From contig NZ_WMEF01000007.1 of assembly GCF_009724685.1 (NCBI RefSeq), forward strand, positions 156,109-220,108: a stretch of 64,000 bases of DNA. The letters run 5' to 3'. Below the pieces are notes generated by a model. That model was not told the origin of the DNA, did no database searches, and saw only the letters and a list, made by a program, of their open reading frames with translations. Shown piece by piece: positions 44,202-53,490 of this stretch; the first letter of the stretch is position 1, and each line of letters opens with the position of its first letter. Made by a program: the position numbers and the translations under genes. Source of the stretch: Lysinibacillus cavernae (GTDB lineage Bacteria > Bacillota > Bacilli > Bacillales_A > Planococcaceae).

Positions 44202-44726
44202 ATGACCATTCAAAACGATCAAAAACGCTCATCTACTCAATCATTCGATGAATTATTAGAAAGTGTGCAACCAATGATTACATCTATTCTTAAACAGCTT
44301 CGTATTTATAAAGATTTTGATTACTATCGTCACATTGCATCCATCGCTGTATGGAATGCGTGGCTAAAAGCAGATCCAGCAAAAGGACAATTTTCCGCTT
44401 ATATTTATTCAACGATAAAAGGAGACATTTTAAATGAATTATCAAAGGAAAAAAAATATACAGAGCGAATGACAGTAGTGGATAATGAAACACTAAATTA
44501 TGTTCGTGAACTGGAGGAAGTGGAAAATCAAAAAAGTAACAACATACTTGAGAGTATTTTGCCCCAGTTAAAACAGGAAGAAAGAAACATACTACTTCTT
44601 TATTATGTAGAAGGTTACAGTGATCAAGAAATAGCCAAAGTACTAGGATTATCTGTAACAGCCAGTAAAAAGAGACGATATAGAATCACCAAAAAGCTGA
44701 GAAATCAAATTTCCAAAGAGGAATAA
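44202..44726 (+). CDS. Sigma-70 family RNA polymerase sigma factor, small
   Basis: 174-residue protein with a region 2-like N-terminal half (helices around LLESVQPMITSILKQL and YYRHIASIAVWNAWLKADPAKGQFSAYIYSTIKGDILNEL) and a clear region 4 HTH (LKQEERNILLLYYVEGYSDQEIAKVLGLSVTASKKRRYRITKKLR, about 125-170). The layout is that of ECF/group-4-type sigma factors, but I cannot assign a named member. The ATG 44202 follows AGGGAAG; an upstream GTG (44175) is less likely. No anti-sigma gene is adjacent. Its promoter targets are unknown. Confidence 0.75.
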   Translation: MTIQNDQKRSSTQSFDELLESVQPMITSILKQLRIYKDFDYYRHIASIAVWNAWLKADPAKGQFSAYIYSTIKGDILNELSKEKKYTERMTVVDNETLNYVRELEEVENQKSNNILESILPQLKQEERNILLLYYVEGYSDQEIAKVLGLSVTASKKRRYRITKKLRNQISKEE

Positions 44727-44923
44727 AGCACTAAAATATCAAAAGTATGCTAGTATTGAGATAAAATGAATATTAGCATACTTCACCTGAATGCATACAA
44801 ATTACGATAAAAGTGTTATGATTTGTAAGAAGTCAAAGAAATATACAATTCTGAATCTATTATTCAATATAGATAGATAAAATTTCCTAGTGAATGTTTA
44901 TATAGCAGTATGGAGGGTTTGTA

Positions 44924-47074
44924 TTGGAGAAATGGTTTAATCAGATAGACAAAAAAGAGCTTTGGTACATAGTATTACCATTATTACTTGTCATCCCATT
45001 ATTAAGCTTTAGCAATCAAATTTATGGTGTTTTTCAGGGGGACATTTATAAAAATTTCAAATTGGTGATACAAGTTTTAATCATCGTTTTTACAATGGCG
45101 ATTGCTATCCAATCCTATTTAGTATTTTCGCACTTATTATCAAATCAAACATTATACATAGGTAATATGTTTTTTATTATTGCATTACTAGGATTAAGTA
45201 GTTTGTTTTTTAGCCAAAACCAATCTATTGAATGGAACTTTATGGACGATTCCTTACATATATTAATGCGTTTGTACCTATCACTTGGATTTTTATTTAT
45301 TATTTTATACCCTAGAAAAAAAATAACATTGAAATATCGGAAATTTACATATGGCAGTTCTCTACTTTTTGTAATAGGAAGTATTTTTCTAGCGTATAGT
45401 TCGCCTGAATTTTTGCCAAGACATTGGATCCATTTTCTTGATAATATAGTGCATCTATTTTCTATTGTTCTTCAAATTTTAACCATTATTATTATTAGTA
45501 GGTATTTTAAAAAATTGCCGAAGCGGTCTATGTGGCTAATCAGTGCAGCTATCTCACTCATTGTTAGTGATATCTTTTTTATTATTAGTCAAAATCAAAA
45601 TGCTATATGGGATTTCTCAGCGCTTATTTATCAATTTTTAGCATTTTATTTTTTCTTAAAGGCCATTTATTACACATCTGTGGAAATGCCGTTTCAACAA
45701 TTATTAAAAATTAAGAAGGATCTTGAACAATCTCAGGAGGAGCTTCGATTCCAAGCCTATCATGATGATGTTACATTGCTGCCAAATGAACATTTATTAC
45801 TAAAAACGTTAAAAGACAATCTACATGAAAATAAAGTACAAAAGGCAATCATTGCCATAGAAATTGACCGTTTTGCGGCCATTCATTCTTCCATAGGAAT
45901 CAGCCATTCTAATAAAATGATGAAGCTTGTTGCAGAGCGTATTCGAGCAATTTTACCACCACATTATTTTGCGACCAAACTTCACGAGGGACAATTTGTT
46001 ATTTATATTAACCATGTAAAGACAATTGAAGAACTATTGCAATTTTGCTTAAATCTCAAAAGCGCTATGAAAGAACCTTTACAGGTACAATTATTTTCGT
46101 TAAATGGCAATCTAAATATGGGAATTGCTCTCTATGAGGATAATTGGACAGGCGAAGAGCTTTTGATGCATGCACAGTTAGCAATGCGAGAGGCTAGACA
46201 AATCCCTCAAAGATTTCTGTTTTATAAGCCCTACATGTCGAAGGGAACTGCAGATCGAATTTTATTAGAGCAAGACTTACATAATGCGTTAGCAAATAAT
46301 GAATTTTATTTAGATTATCAACCACAGGTTAATTTAAAATCAGCTACCATTGAATCCGTGGAAGCATTGGTTCGCTGGCGTCATCCTACTCGTGGTTTTG
46401 TTCCACCGGATCAATTTATTCCTATTGCTGAAGAGTGTGGTCTCATTATTCCGTTAGGTAAATGGATATTAGAAACAGCTTGTACACAAGCGAAAATATG
46501 GGAGAAACAAGGATTACCTCCAATGAAGGTTGCAGTGAATTTATCTCTTGGACAATTATTTCAACAGGACTTAGTAGAAATGGTGGAAGACATATTAAAA
46601 CGGTCAAAATTGAATCCAAAATTTCTACAACTTGAAATTACTGAAAGTATGACGATGAATATCGATCAGATGACACAGCTATTGCATGAGTTAAAGGCAC
46701 TAGGAATTCAAATTGCTGTAGACGATTTTGGAACAGGCTATTCATCTTTATCTTATTTGAAAGATTTTCCAATAGATTGTTTGAAAATTGACCGTACTTT
46801 TGTGAGAAATGTACCACATAATCCAAATGATGAAGCACTTGTATCAATGATTATTTCAATGGCCAAACATTTACGTTTGAAGGTTGTTGCAGAGGGCATT
46901 GAAGAAGTGGAGCAGCTGTCATTTCTGATCGATGGTGGATGTGATTATATTCAAGGTTATCTATTTAGTAAGCCAATTTCGCCTCAGCAAATAACAGATA
47001 CCTATAAAGATTTACACTACCATGTGGATGAAATTTTAATGCAGCTTCAATATATTGAGGATTACATTATTTGA
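44924..47074 (+). CDS. Membrane GGDEF-EAL protein with degenerate GGDEF
   Basis: 716 residues. The N-terminal ~250 residues hold about eight hydrophobic helices, probably a sensor. The GGDEF-like domain (about 280-425) reads HEGQFVIY where GGDEF should be, so diguanylate cyclase activity is very unlikely. The EAL domain (about 445-690) is intact: VEALVRWRHP, VNLSLGQLF, EITES, DDFGTGYSSLSYLKDFPIDCLKID and VVAEGIEE with the metal and catalytic residues. It is therefore a candidate membrane c-di-GMP phosphodiesterase, possibly tuned by GTP at the dead GGDEF. TTG start behind GGAGG. It is followed by a terminator. Confidence 0.88.
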   Translation: MEKWFNQIDKKELWYIVLPLLLVIPLLSFSNQIYGVFQGDIYKNFKLVIQVLIIVFTMAIAIQSYLVFSHLLSNQTLYIGNMFFIIALLGLSSLFFSQNQSIEWNFMDDSLHILMRLYLSLGFLFIILYPRKKITLKYRKFTYGSSLLFVIGSIFLAYSSPEFLPRHWIHFLDNIVHLFSIVLQILTIIIISRYFKKLPKRSMWLISAAISLIVSDIFFIISQNQNAIWDFSALIYQFLAFYFFLKAIYYTSVEMPFQQLLKIKKDLEQSQEELRFQAYHDDVTLLPNEHLLLKTLKDNLHENKVQKAIIAIEIDRFAAIHSSIGISHSNKMMKLVAERIRAILPPHYFATKLHEGQFVIYINHVKTIEELLQFCLNLKSAMKEPLQVQLFSLNGNLNMGIALYEDNWTGEELLMHAQLAMREARQIPQRFLFYKPYMSKGTADRILLEQDLHNALANNEFYLDYQPQVNLKSATIESVEALVRWRHPTRGFVPPDQFIPIAEECGLIIPLGKWILETACTQAKIWEKQGLPPMKVAVNLSLGQLFQQDLVEMVEDILKRSKLNPKFLQLEITESMTMNIDQMTQLLHELKALGIQIAVDDFGTGYSSLSYLKDFPIDCLKIDRTFVRNVPHNPNDEALVSMIISMAKHLRLKVVAEGIEEVEQLSFLIDGGCDYIQGYLFSKPISPQQITDTYKDLHYHVDEILMQLQYIEDYII

Positions 47075-47082
47075 AGTGAAAA

Positions 47083-47118
47083 AAAGGACCTGCTTATTAA
47101 ATAAGCAGGTTCTTTCGT
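47083..47118. terminator. Terminator between the EAL gene and sspH
   Basis: Stem ACCTGCTTA (47088-47096) with TAAGCAGGT (47102-47110), extended by A/T runs on both sides, so it can serve both convergent genes. Confidence 0.85.
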
Positions 47119-47119
47119 T

Positions 47120-47311
47120 TTAGTGAACGAGATATTCTTCTTTTAATTCGGATATATCCACTTCAGAACGCTCTTCTAGAGAGCGGCGTAGGTGGACCGT
47201 CGCTGTTTTCTCATCATCATGGAGTTGATCAATCCAGATGGAAACGCCATTATAGCTCACTTCATATTCTAACGGTGAGGCGACAATTTCTTGTGCACGC
47301 TGAAAATCCAA
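47120..47311 (-). CDS. sspH: H-type small acid-soluble spore protein
   Basis: 63-residue SspH-family protein: MDFQRAQEIVASPLEYEVSYNGVSIWID matches the family start (xQRAxEIxxSPxxxxVxYNGxxIxI) and is followed by an acidic tail. Forespore protein of dormant spores. The start is a TTG at 47311, with GGGGGG about seven bases upstream on the minus strand; no ATG is available in frame. It is co-oriented with the small gene just upstream (47324-47488), 12 bases apart, so they may form a spore operon. Confidence 0.85.
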   Translation of the reverse strand: MDFQRAQEIVASPLEYEVSYNGVSIWIDQLHDDEKTATVHLRRSLEERSEVDISELKEEYLVH

Positions 47312-47323
47312 CTGTAGCCCCCC

Positions 47324-47488
47324 TTATTTTTTATTCTTATTCTTACTTTGCGTAACTGAATTAATCAGCTCCATAAACTCTTGAGAAAATTCTTCACTAA
47401 CCTTATTTGGCGCGATCTTTTGATTTTTTGGTGTTTGTGGTAATGAACCTTTATTATTGCTTTGACCTTGTTTATTGTCTCTTCCCAT
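47324..47488 (-). CDS. Small YfhD-like protein
   Basis: 54-residue, highly polar, Gln/Asn/Lys-rich protein starting MGRDNKQG and containing LPQTPKNQK and an EFSQEF segment. This arrangement resembles the YfhD family of Bacillus (MGRN..LPQxPKN..EFS.E). Its start ATG at 47488 is preceded by AAAGGAG at the right spacing. Too short for most gene finders. Position right before sspH suggests a spore-related role, but the resemblance is partial and I would keep the function open. Confidence 0.6.
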   Translation of the reverse strand: MGRDNKQGQSNNKGSLPQTPKNQKIAPNKVSEEFSQEFMELINSVTQSKNKNKK

Positions 47489-47639
47489 GTGAGTTGCTCC
47501 TTTCTTGTTGATATATTTTAATATGGCTTTGAAACGAATTTTTTATCCTGCATTCACAGGTAGTAAGATGCCATTTCACATGGGGAAAAATCGGTAAAGT
47601 ATAGCATAGCTCTTTGTTTTTTGAGAACAATAATGTGAA

Positions 47640-49049
47640 CTAAGATTTTTTTATGGAAAAATTATTATTTAATAAAACCCAATTTTGAGGGAATGGGAAC
47701 CCTAAAGCCCAATAACTAATACCTCGAAGGTTATATTGTTTCGCCATGTCAAATTTAGCCTGTGCACTTCTTGCATCTTCAAACCATACCTCATGATTTC
47801 TCCCTTGTTCATCTACATAACGGTAAAAAGGAGATTGTGCTGTCGGGTCAAATTGAATGGTTGCCCCGTACTGGATGGCTCTATTAAGTGCTTCTTGTGG
47901 ACTGAACGTTTCAGCTTCTTGACCTTTGACATGTGGTAGGAGCCAATCACGAGCATACAGCTCAAAGCCCAATAATATCTTATTAGCTGGTATTACAGTT
48001 AAGGCATATTCCACAACTTTCCGCATTTCATTAATTGGCGAAATGGCTTGTGGGGGACCAAGGCGATATCCCCATTCATATGTCATTAATACAACAAAAT
48101 CAGCTATTCTACCGTGTGTCTCATAATCATGCGCTTCATATAATGTTCCTGCTTGCGTAGCACTTGTTTTTGGTGCAAGTGCCGTTGACACAAGATAGCC
48201 TTTTGGATGGAGCATATCAGCAGCTAATTGAATAAATGCATTGTAATTTTCACGATCTGCTGGCAAAACATTCTCAAAATCAATGTTCAATACTTGGTAG
48301 CCCTTATCTTGCATCACCTGTAAAACATTATTCATCACCTTTTTACGTAAGTCTGCATTGGACAAGACGACATGTGCTAAATTAGAGCCTTCCTCTGTAG
48401 AAGTAAAATTTGTGAGCGTTAACATAGGGATAATGTTTTTAGCCTTTGCGGCTGCTATCATCTTTTCATCATTTATAGGCTGTAATGTACCATCTTCCTT
48501 CATCATATAAGCAAAGGGACTAAAATAAGTTAGTAGATGACCAACAGCATTAATAGAATCAATTGCTTCTTCAGAAGGTTGATAGGAATAAGCATTGACT
48601 TCAATCAGCGGTAATTTTCTTGGGATCACTAATGGAGCGCCAGTGTATAGCATATTAGGGTTGCTTATTTTATTTTCTACAACGATGGCTTGAATGGTTG
48701 TACCGTATCGTTGAGCTATTTGCCATAATGTCTCTCCTGGCTGCACTATATGAGTAATCGGTGGAATAATTAATTTTGTTCCAGGTGTTAACCTATCGGG
48801 ATTTGTTAGATGATTTTCTGCAACGATAGATTGTATGGGAACGCTAAATTGATGTGCAATTGACCATAATGTATCTCCACTTTTAACGGTATAATTTGTA
48901 TAAGGTGAAGGAATAACAAGCGATTGTCCGATTGCTAATTGATCTGGTGTAGCTAATGCATTTAATTGAATAATAGATTGAACAGGCACCGCATAACGAT
49001 TGGCGATTTGCCATAAGGTTTCACCAACACTCACTACGTGAATAAGCAT
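47640..49049 (-). CDS. Spore cortex-lytic GH18 hydrolase with three LysM domains (SleL/YaaH type)
   Basis: 469 residues without signal peptide, as is usual for SleL/YaaH spore-coat hydrolases. Three LysM repeats (about 1-45, 48-92, 95-139), each with GETLWQIA or GDTLWSIA, bind peptidoglycan; B. subtilis YaaH has two. The GH18 domain (about 150-469) has YQVLNIDFENV with the catalytic Glu and FVVLMTYEWGYRLGPPQAISPI near the barrel end. These enzymes cut cortex fragments (muramic-lactam containing) during germination. ATG at 49049 with GGAGGTG upstream on the minus strand; an ATG at 49073 has no RBS. Confidence 0.85.
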   Translation of the reverse strand: MLIHVVSVGETLWQIANRYAVPVQSIIQLNALATPDQLAIGQSLVIPSPYTNYTVKSGDTLWSIAHQFSVPIQSIVAENHLTNPDRLTPGTKLIIPPITHIVQPGETLWQIAQRYGTTIQAIVVENKISNPNMLYTGAPLVIPRKLPLIEVNAYSYQPSEEAIDSINAVGHLLTYFSPFAYMMKEDGTLQPINDEKMIAAAKAKNIIPMLTLTNFTSTEEGSNLAHVVLSNADLRKKVMNNVLQVMQDKGYQVLNIDFENVLPADRENYNAFIQLAADMLHPKGYLVSTALAPKTSATQAGTLYEAHDYETHGRIADFVVLMTYEWGYRLGPPQAISPINEMRKVVEYALTVIPANKILLGFELYARDWLLPHVKGQEAETFSPQEALNRAIQYGATIQFDPTAQSPFYRYVDEQGRNHEVWFEDARSAQAKFDMAKQYNLRGISYWALGFPFPQNWVLLNNNFSIKKS

Positions 49050-49191
49050 AGAACACCTCCAACACGATTTCATTAGTGCATCATATGTTTCAATTGTGAA
49101 AATGAGTATTTTAGAGTGATCAATGCTTGAAATTTCAAATTCTTTCTAGATGAGTTGCATAGTATAAGTATCATTGTGAGAAAGGGGCTTG

Positions 49192-50544
49192 ATGTTGAAA
49201 AAGGCAAAGCTCACGGGTAGAATCGTTACACCTGAAGGTCCGGATTATGAACAAGCGAGGACGAATAATAATTTAAATAATCCTAAATATCCGAGTAAAA
49301 TTGTATTTTGTCAAGAAACGAAAGATGTAGTCAATGCATTAAAATGGGTCAGAGAAAACAATGAACCGTTTAGAATTCGAAGTGGACGTCATAACTATGA
49401 AAATTTTTCATTATTAAATAAGGGTCTTGTAATTGATGTTAGTGACATGAATAATATGTTTATTAATCTCCCAAAAATGACGGTAAAAATTGATGCTGGA
49501 GCGAATATGGGGAAAGTATATCGTGAATTATGGGAAAAAGGCGTAACAATCCCTGCTGGCACTGAAAGTAGTGTTGGTCTAGTTGGCTTAACTCTTGGTG
49601 GGGGTTTTGGGATGCTATCACGTCCATTTGGTCTAACTTGTGACAATCTAATCGAATTAGAAATGGTGGTTGCAAGTGGACATGAAGGTGCACAGATAAT
49701 CCGAGCAAATAGGGAACAAAATAATGATCTCTTTTGGGCAAGTTGTGGTGGCGGGGGTGGTAATTTTGGTATTGTCACATCACTGACATTCAATGTACAT
49801 GCCATCAATGATGTATCGCTCTTCTCTATTACATGGGGATGGGATGATTTTGAACTCGCTTTTGATGCATGGCAAAAATGGGCTCCTTATACAGATGAGC
49901 GTCTGACATCTCAGATAGAATTAAAGTCAAAGGAAATAGGTGAAATCGTAGCACAAGGGGAGTTCGTAGGGGGAGCAGCTGAATTAAAGAAATTGCTCCG
50001 TCCTCTCAGAAAGGCAGGTTCTCCAATTAGTATCTGGATAAAGGAAGTACCTTATATCAAAGCGATTGAATTTTTTGATGTACCAAGTGGCAATCAACCA
50101 GCCCTTCGAAAAAGATCAGGATCTTTTATTGCGAGACCGTTTCCCTATGAGGCAATTAAAAGAATGAAAGAATTTTTAGCGAATGCGCCAAATTCAAATA
50201 CAACGATTTGGCAACAAGCTTTAAGAGGGGCAGTCAGCGAAATTGCGCCAAGTCGCACGGCCTATTACTATCGCAATGCGTTAATTGCTCAAGAATATAA
50301 TACCTCTTGGAAAAATTCAAATGAGGAAGAACAAAATATCAAGTGGGTAGAAAACTTACGACGAGCTTTATCACCTTATACTACTGGTGATTATGTTAAC
50401 TTCCCAGATCGATTTATTCAGGATTGGCCAACCGCTTATTACGGTCGAAATTTTAAAAGGCTTCGAGAAGTGAAAACAAAATATGATCCTTTTAATGTAT
50501 TTCAATTTCCACAAAGTATTCCACCTATTAGAACATGGTTGTAG
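49192..50544 (+). CDS. BBE-type FAD-dependent oxidoreductase
   Basis: 450-residue FAD-binding oxidase with C-terminal berberine-bridge (BBE) segment. The FAD_binding_4 domain carries FRIRSGRHNYENFS, whose His is the covalent flavin-linkage position in the family, and TLGGGFGMLSRPFGLTCDNL. The C-terminal AYYGRNFKRLREVKTKYDPFNVFQFPQSIPP is the BBE signature. Family members oxidise alcohols or sugars with O2. No signal peptide. ATG at 49192 follows AAAGGGG. It is divergent from the spore hydrolase; a TTGAAATTTCAA palindrome at 49127-49138 lies between them. Substrate not predictable. Confidence 0.85.
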   Translation: MLKKAKLTGRIVTPEGPDYEQARTNNNLNNPKYPSKIVFCQETKDVVNALKWVRENNEPFRIRSGRHNYENFSLLNKGLVIDVSDMNNMFINLPKMTVKIDAGANMGKVYRELWEKGVTIPAGTESSVGLVGLTLGGGFGMLSRPFGLTCDNLIELEMVVASGHEGAQIIRANREQNNDLFWASCGGGGGNFGIVTSLTFNVHAINDVSLFSITWGWDDFELAFDAWQKWAPYTDERLTSQIELKSKEIGEIVAQGEFVGGAAELKKLLRPLRKAGSPISIWIKEVPYIKAIEFFDVPSGNQPALRKRSGSFIARPFPYEAIKRMKEFLANAPNSNTTIWQQALRGAVSEIAPSRTAYYYRNALIAQEYNTSWKNSNEEEQNIKWVENLRRALSPYTTGDYVNFPDRFIQDWPTAYYGRNFKRLREVKTKYDPFNVFQFPQSIPPIRTWL

Positions 50545-50554
50545 ACTAATAACT

Positions 50555-50588
50555 GAGCAGGGTGCAGGGGCATTACTGCTCTTTTTTT
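50555..50588 (+). terminator. Intrinsic terminator of the BBE oxidase
   Basis: GAGCAG (50555-50560) with CTGCTC (50576-50581), 15-base loop, then a T run. Short stem. Confidence 0.65.
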
Positions 50589-50698
50589 ATCTTGTTAATC
50601 ACATCAGAATATACGAAAAAGCAGATGAAGCATTGTATGTATCAAAAGAACATGACGCAACCAAGCCTCTCCTTTTCATGATAGGAAGTGAGTGGACC

Positions 50699-51094
50699 TC
50701 ACTTTTCAGCTAACAATTTTTTGATTGAAGGAAGGTCTGCTGGAGCAAATGGAAGGCCAAGTAATTGATTGCGAGGAACCCACCTTGCTTCAGCGTGTTC
50801 CAGAATTTCTGGCGTGCCTTTTATAATGGAAGATTGATAAGTTTCTAAGTGAACGAAAAATTGTTCGTATTCATGAAGGGTTTCTGCCACTTGTTCACCT
50901 ACTTGAATCATGCAGTTAAATTCCTCTAGAATTTCACGATAAAGTGCCTGTTCAGGTGTTTCACCTTGTTCAATTTTACCGCCAGGAAATTCCCAATAAT
51001 TTGCTAGTACCATATGTGGACTTCTTAAAGCACAGAAAATTTCTTGTTGATCATTTTCAATAATGGCACCAACTACATGTATCGTTTTTTTCAT
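50699..51094 (-). CDS. MutT-type Nudix hydrolase
   Basis: 131-residue Nudix protein; it starts MKKTIHVVGAIIEN, and the Nudix box GGKIEQGETPEQALYREILEEFN runs about 38-60 (final Gly replaced by Asn). The length, the NYWEFPGG approach and the AEARWVPRNQL tail match MutT/8-oxo-dGTP diphosphatases or CTP pyrophosphohydrolases. Removal of oxidised nucleotides is the likely task. On the minus strand, divergent from ysgA. A 7-bp hairpin (50686-50692/50698-50704) encloses its stop codon. Confidence 0.82.
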   Translation of the reverse strand: MKKTIHVVGAIIENDQQEIFCALRSPHMVLANYWEFPGGKIEQGETPEQALYREILEEFNCMIQVGEQVAETLHEYEQFFVHLETYQSSIIKGTPEILEHAEARWVPRNQLLGLPFAPADLPSIKKLLAEK

Positions 51095-51213
51095 CTACAT
51101 TTACCCCATTCTTGACTCAGTCAGATGATTTTAACTCTGTATGATTATAGCATGTATCATTTGTTATTAATTCATATAGCGCTTTTGGAAATCAACAGTT
51201 TCCACACATAGCT

Positions 51214-51242
51214 ATGAAATTTACTATTTCCTAAGGTATAAT
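51214..51242 (+). promoter_or_regulatory. Promoter of ysgA
   Basis: ATGAAA (51214-51219), 17 bases, TATAAT (51237-51242). Confidence 0.6.
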
Positions 51243-51281
51243 AGTGGTCAATATATAGGAAAAAGGCGGTAAGAGGTAGCG

Positions 51282-52046
51282 ATGAAGAGAATCGAATCTA
51301 CGCAAAATGCGTTAGTTAAATATTGGAAAAAGTTAGCAACGACAAGAAAAGAGCGTGAACGATCAGGTGAATTCATAGTAGAGGGCTTTCATCTTGTTGA
51401 AGAAGCATTAAAAAATAAAGAGCATGTATTACAAATTATTGTGCGTGAAGGTATTGATTTGCCAATGTTATGGCCAATTGATGATGTTGCGATTGTAGAA
51501 GTAACGGCAACTGTTGCAAAGGAATTCGCAGAAACGGAAACTTCACAAGGCGTTTTTGCTGTATGCAAGCAACCAGTTTTAGAGAATGAAACGATGGCAA
51601 CTTGGCGTAAGGTGTTATTAATTGATGCTGTCCAAGATCCAGGTAATATTGGGACAATGATTCGTACAGCTGATGCAGCTGGATTAGATGCTGTTATCTT
51701 AGGAAAAGGTTGTGCTGATCTTTATAATCCAAAAACACTACGTGCTGCACAAGGCTCACATTTCCACATCCCAGTAATACGAGGAGATTTAACAGAGTGG
51801 GTAGATTTATTACAGGCTCAGGGTGTACCTGTATTTGGAACTGCTTTGGATGAGGATGCAGTTCCGTATAGTGACATTCAGCATTCGGGTGCATTTGCGA
51901 TTGTTATGGGGAATGAAGGAAGTGGCATTCAGCCTCAGCTATTGGCAATGACAGATCAAAATATGATTATTCCTCTTTTTGGACAGGCTGAATCATTAAA
52001 CGTAGCTGTAGCAACAGGTATTGTTTTATATGGCTTTGTGAAGTAA
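51282..52046 (+). CDS. ysgA: TrmH/SpoU-family RNA methyltransferase (YsgA)
   Basis: 254-residue SPOUT methyltransferase. The N-terminal substrate-binding part (about 1-95) begins MKRIESTQNALVKYWKKL, with ERSGEFIVEGFHLVEEAL typical of the RlmB/TsnR group. The knot domain has DAVQDPGNIGTMIRTADAAG, FAIVMGNEGSGI and SLNVAVATGIVLYG for SAM binding. It 2'-O-methylates rRNA or tRNA; the exact nucleotide is not deducible. Upstream of pheS as in B. subtilis ysgA. The 52047-52440 gap holds the pheS T-box transcript. Confidence 0.9.
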   Translation: MKRIESTQNALVKYWKKLATTRKERERSGEFIVEGFHLVEEALKNKEHVLQIIVREGIDLPMLWPIDDVAIVEVTATVAKEFAETETSQGVFAVCKQPVLENETMATWRKVLLIDAVQDPGNIGTMIRTADAAGLDAVILGKGCADLYNPKTLRAAQGSHFHIPVIRGDLTEWVDLLQAQGVPVFGTALDEDAVPYSDIQHSGAFAIVMGNEGSGIQPQLLAMTDQNMIIPLFGQAESLNVAVATGIVLYGFVK

Positions 52047-52081
52047 TTTCCAGACAAAAACGGGATTCAGGCAGTTGACCC

Positions 52082-52111
52082 TTGATTTGCTCCGGTTCAT
52101 TACTGTATAAT
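52082..52111 (+). promoter_or_regulatory. Promoter of pheST T-box transcript
   Basis: TTGATT (52082-52087), 18 bases, TATAAT (52106-52111). Confidence 0.6.
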
Positions 52112-52147
52112 CTATTCTAAAATGTAAGTTTAAATAATAAATGCTTT

Positions 52148-52398
52148 GACCGGGAAGTAGTAAAAATTGTGAATGGACGACAGGGAGCGTTAGGCCAGAG
52201 ATTGAGAGCCAACGCCGTATCAATGCAGTTTTGAATTCAGCCCGCGAGCAGCCACCGGGACCAGTCTGAAACTGTAAAGGTGTGCCGGCTTCATCAAGTC
52301 GTTATGTCAATGAAGTGATTGTAAGGTATTTCGTCTTGCAATAACTAGGGTGGTACCGCGAATATGTCCTCGTCCCTTTTTTAGGGGCGAGTTTTTTT
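52148..52398 (+). ncRNA. T-box leader of pheST
   Basis: T-box motif AGGGTGGTACCGCG at 52347-52360. It is followed by the terminator CTCGTCCCT (52369-52377) with AGGGGCGAG (52383-52391) and a T run. A Phe specifier codon TTC is available at 52236-52238 in GAATTCAGC. Uncharged tRNA-Phe is the expected ligand. The 5' limit is approximate. Confidence 0.92.
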
Positions 52399-52440
52399 AT
52401 GCCTAAAATGCAGGCATTTATTTTCTAAGGAGGTTTTATC

Positions 52441-53478
52441 ATGGAAGAGCAATTAAAACAATTAGAGCAAGAAGCGCTTGCTAAAATTGAAGCAGCTGCA
52501 AATTTAAAAGAATTGAATGAAGTGCGAGTTGCGTATCTGGGAAAAAAAGGGCCTATCACTGATTTATTAAAAGGGATGGGGAAATTATCAGCTGAAGAAC
52601 GTCCAAAAATGGGTGCTTTAGTGAATAATGTTCGTGAAAGTGTAACGGCAGTATTAGAAACAAAAGTGGCTGTACTTGAAGATGCAGCTATTGCTGAAAA
52701 ATTAGCAAGTGAGTCGATTGATGTTACTTTACCAGGTCGTGAAGTTAAAGTAGGGAATCGCCATCCTTTGACACGTGTAATTGAAGAAATTGAAGATTTA
52801 TTTATCGGAATGGGCTATGAAATTGCTGAAGGTCCTGAAGTGGAGAAGGACTACTATAACTTTGAAGCATTGAATTTACCAAAAGGTCATCCTGCTCGTG
52901 ACATGCAAGATTCATTCTATATTTCCGAGGAAATATTGCTTCGTACGCATACGTCACCCGTACAAGCACGGACGATGGAAGCCAAAAAAGGCGAATCTAT
53001 TCGTATCATTTGTCCAGGTAAAGTATTCCGTCGTGATAATGATGATGCAACACACTCACATCAATTTATGCAAATTGAAGGTTTAGTGATTGGCGAAAAT
53101 ATTCGTATGAGTGATCTAAAAGGAACATTAGATACTTTAGCGAAAAAAATGTTTGGTGCAGATCGCGAAATTCGACTTCGTCCGAGCTTCTTCCCATTCA
53201 CAGAGCCATCAGTAGAAATGGATATTTCTTGTTTCAAATGTGGTGGCGCAGGTTGTAACGTATGTAAGAGCACTGGCTGGATTGAGATTCTAGGTGCAGG
53301 TATGGTTCATCCAAACGTGTTAGAAATGGCTGGCTATGATCCGAAGAAAGTTTCTGGTTTCGCATTTGGTATTGGTGCAGAACGTATTGCGATGCTGAAA
53401 TATGGTGTTGACGATATTCGTCATTTCTATACAAGTGACACTCGTTTCTTATCACAATTTGAGCGAACAGAAGCGTAA
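52441..53478 (+). CDS. pheS: Phenylalanyl-tRNA synthetase alpha subunit
   Basis: 345-residue catalytic subunit of the (alpha-beta)2 enzyme. It starts with a coiled-coil (about 1-85), then the class II core: motif 1 region [30 protein letters not shown], motif 2 [19 protein letters not shown], the phenylalanine pocket [12 protein letters not shown], and motif 3 [17 protein letters not shown]. Strong AAGGAGG RBS. It is 12 bases before pheT and T-box controlled. Confidence 0.97.
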   Translation: MEEQLKQLEQEALAKIEAAANLKELNEVRVAYLGKKGPITDLLKGMGKLSAEERPKMGALVNNVRESVTAVLETKVAVLEDAAIAEKLASESIDVTLPGREVKVGNRHPLTRVIEEIEDLFIGMGYEIAEGPEVEKDYYNFEALNLPKGHPARDMQDSFYISEEILLRTHTSPVQARTMEAKKGESIRIICPGKVFRRDNDDATHSHQFMQIEGLVIGENIRMSDLKGTLDTLAKKMFGADREIRLRPSFFPFTEPSVEMDISCFKCGGAGCNVCKSTGWIEILGAGMVHPNVLEMAGYDPKKVSGFAFGIGAERIAMLKYGVDDIRHFYTSDTRFLSQFERTEA

Positions 53479-53490
53479 GGGGGATAAAAC

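Noticed and set aside
49395..49808. Long minus-strand ORF inside the BBE oxidase
   Set aside because: Mirror frame of a well-supported gene with FAD motifs; no RBS.
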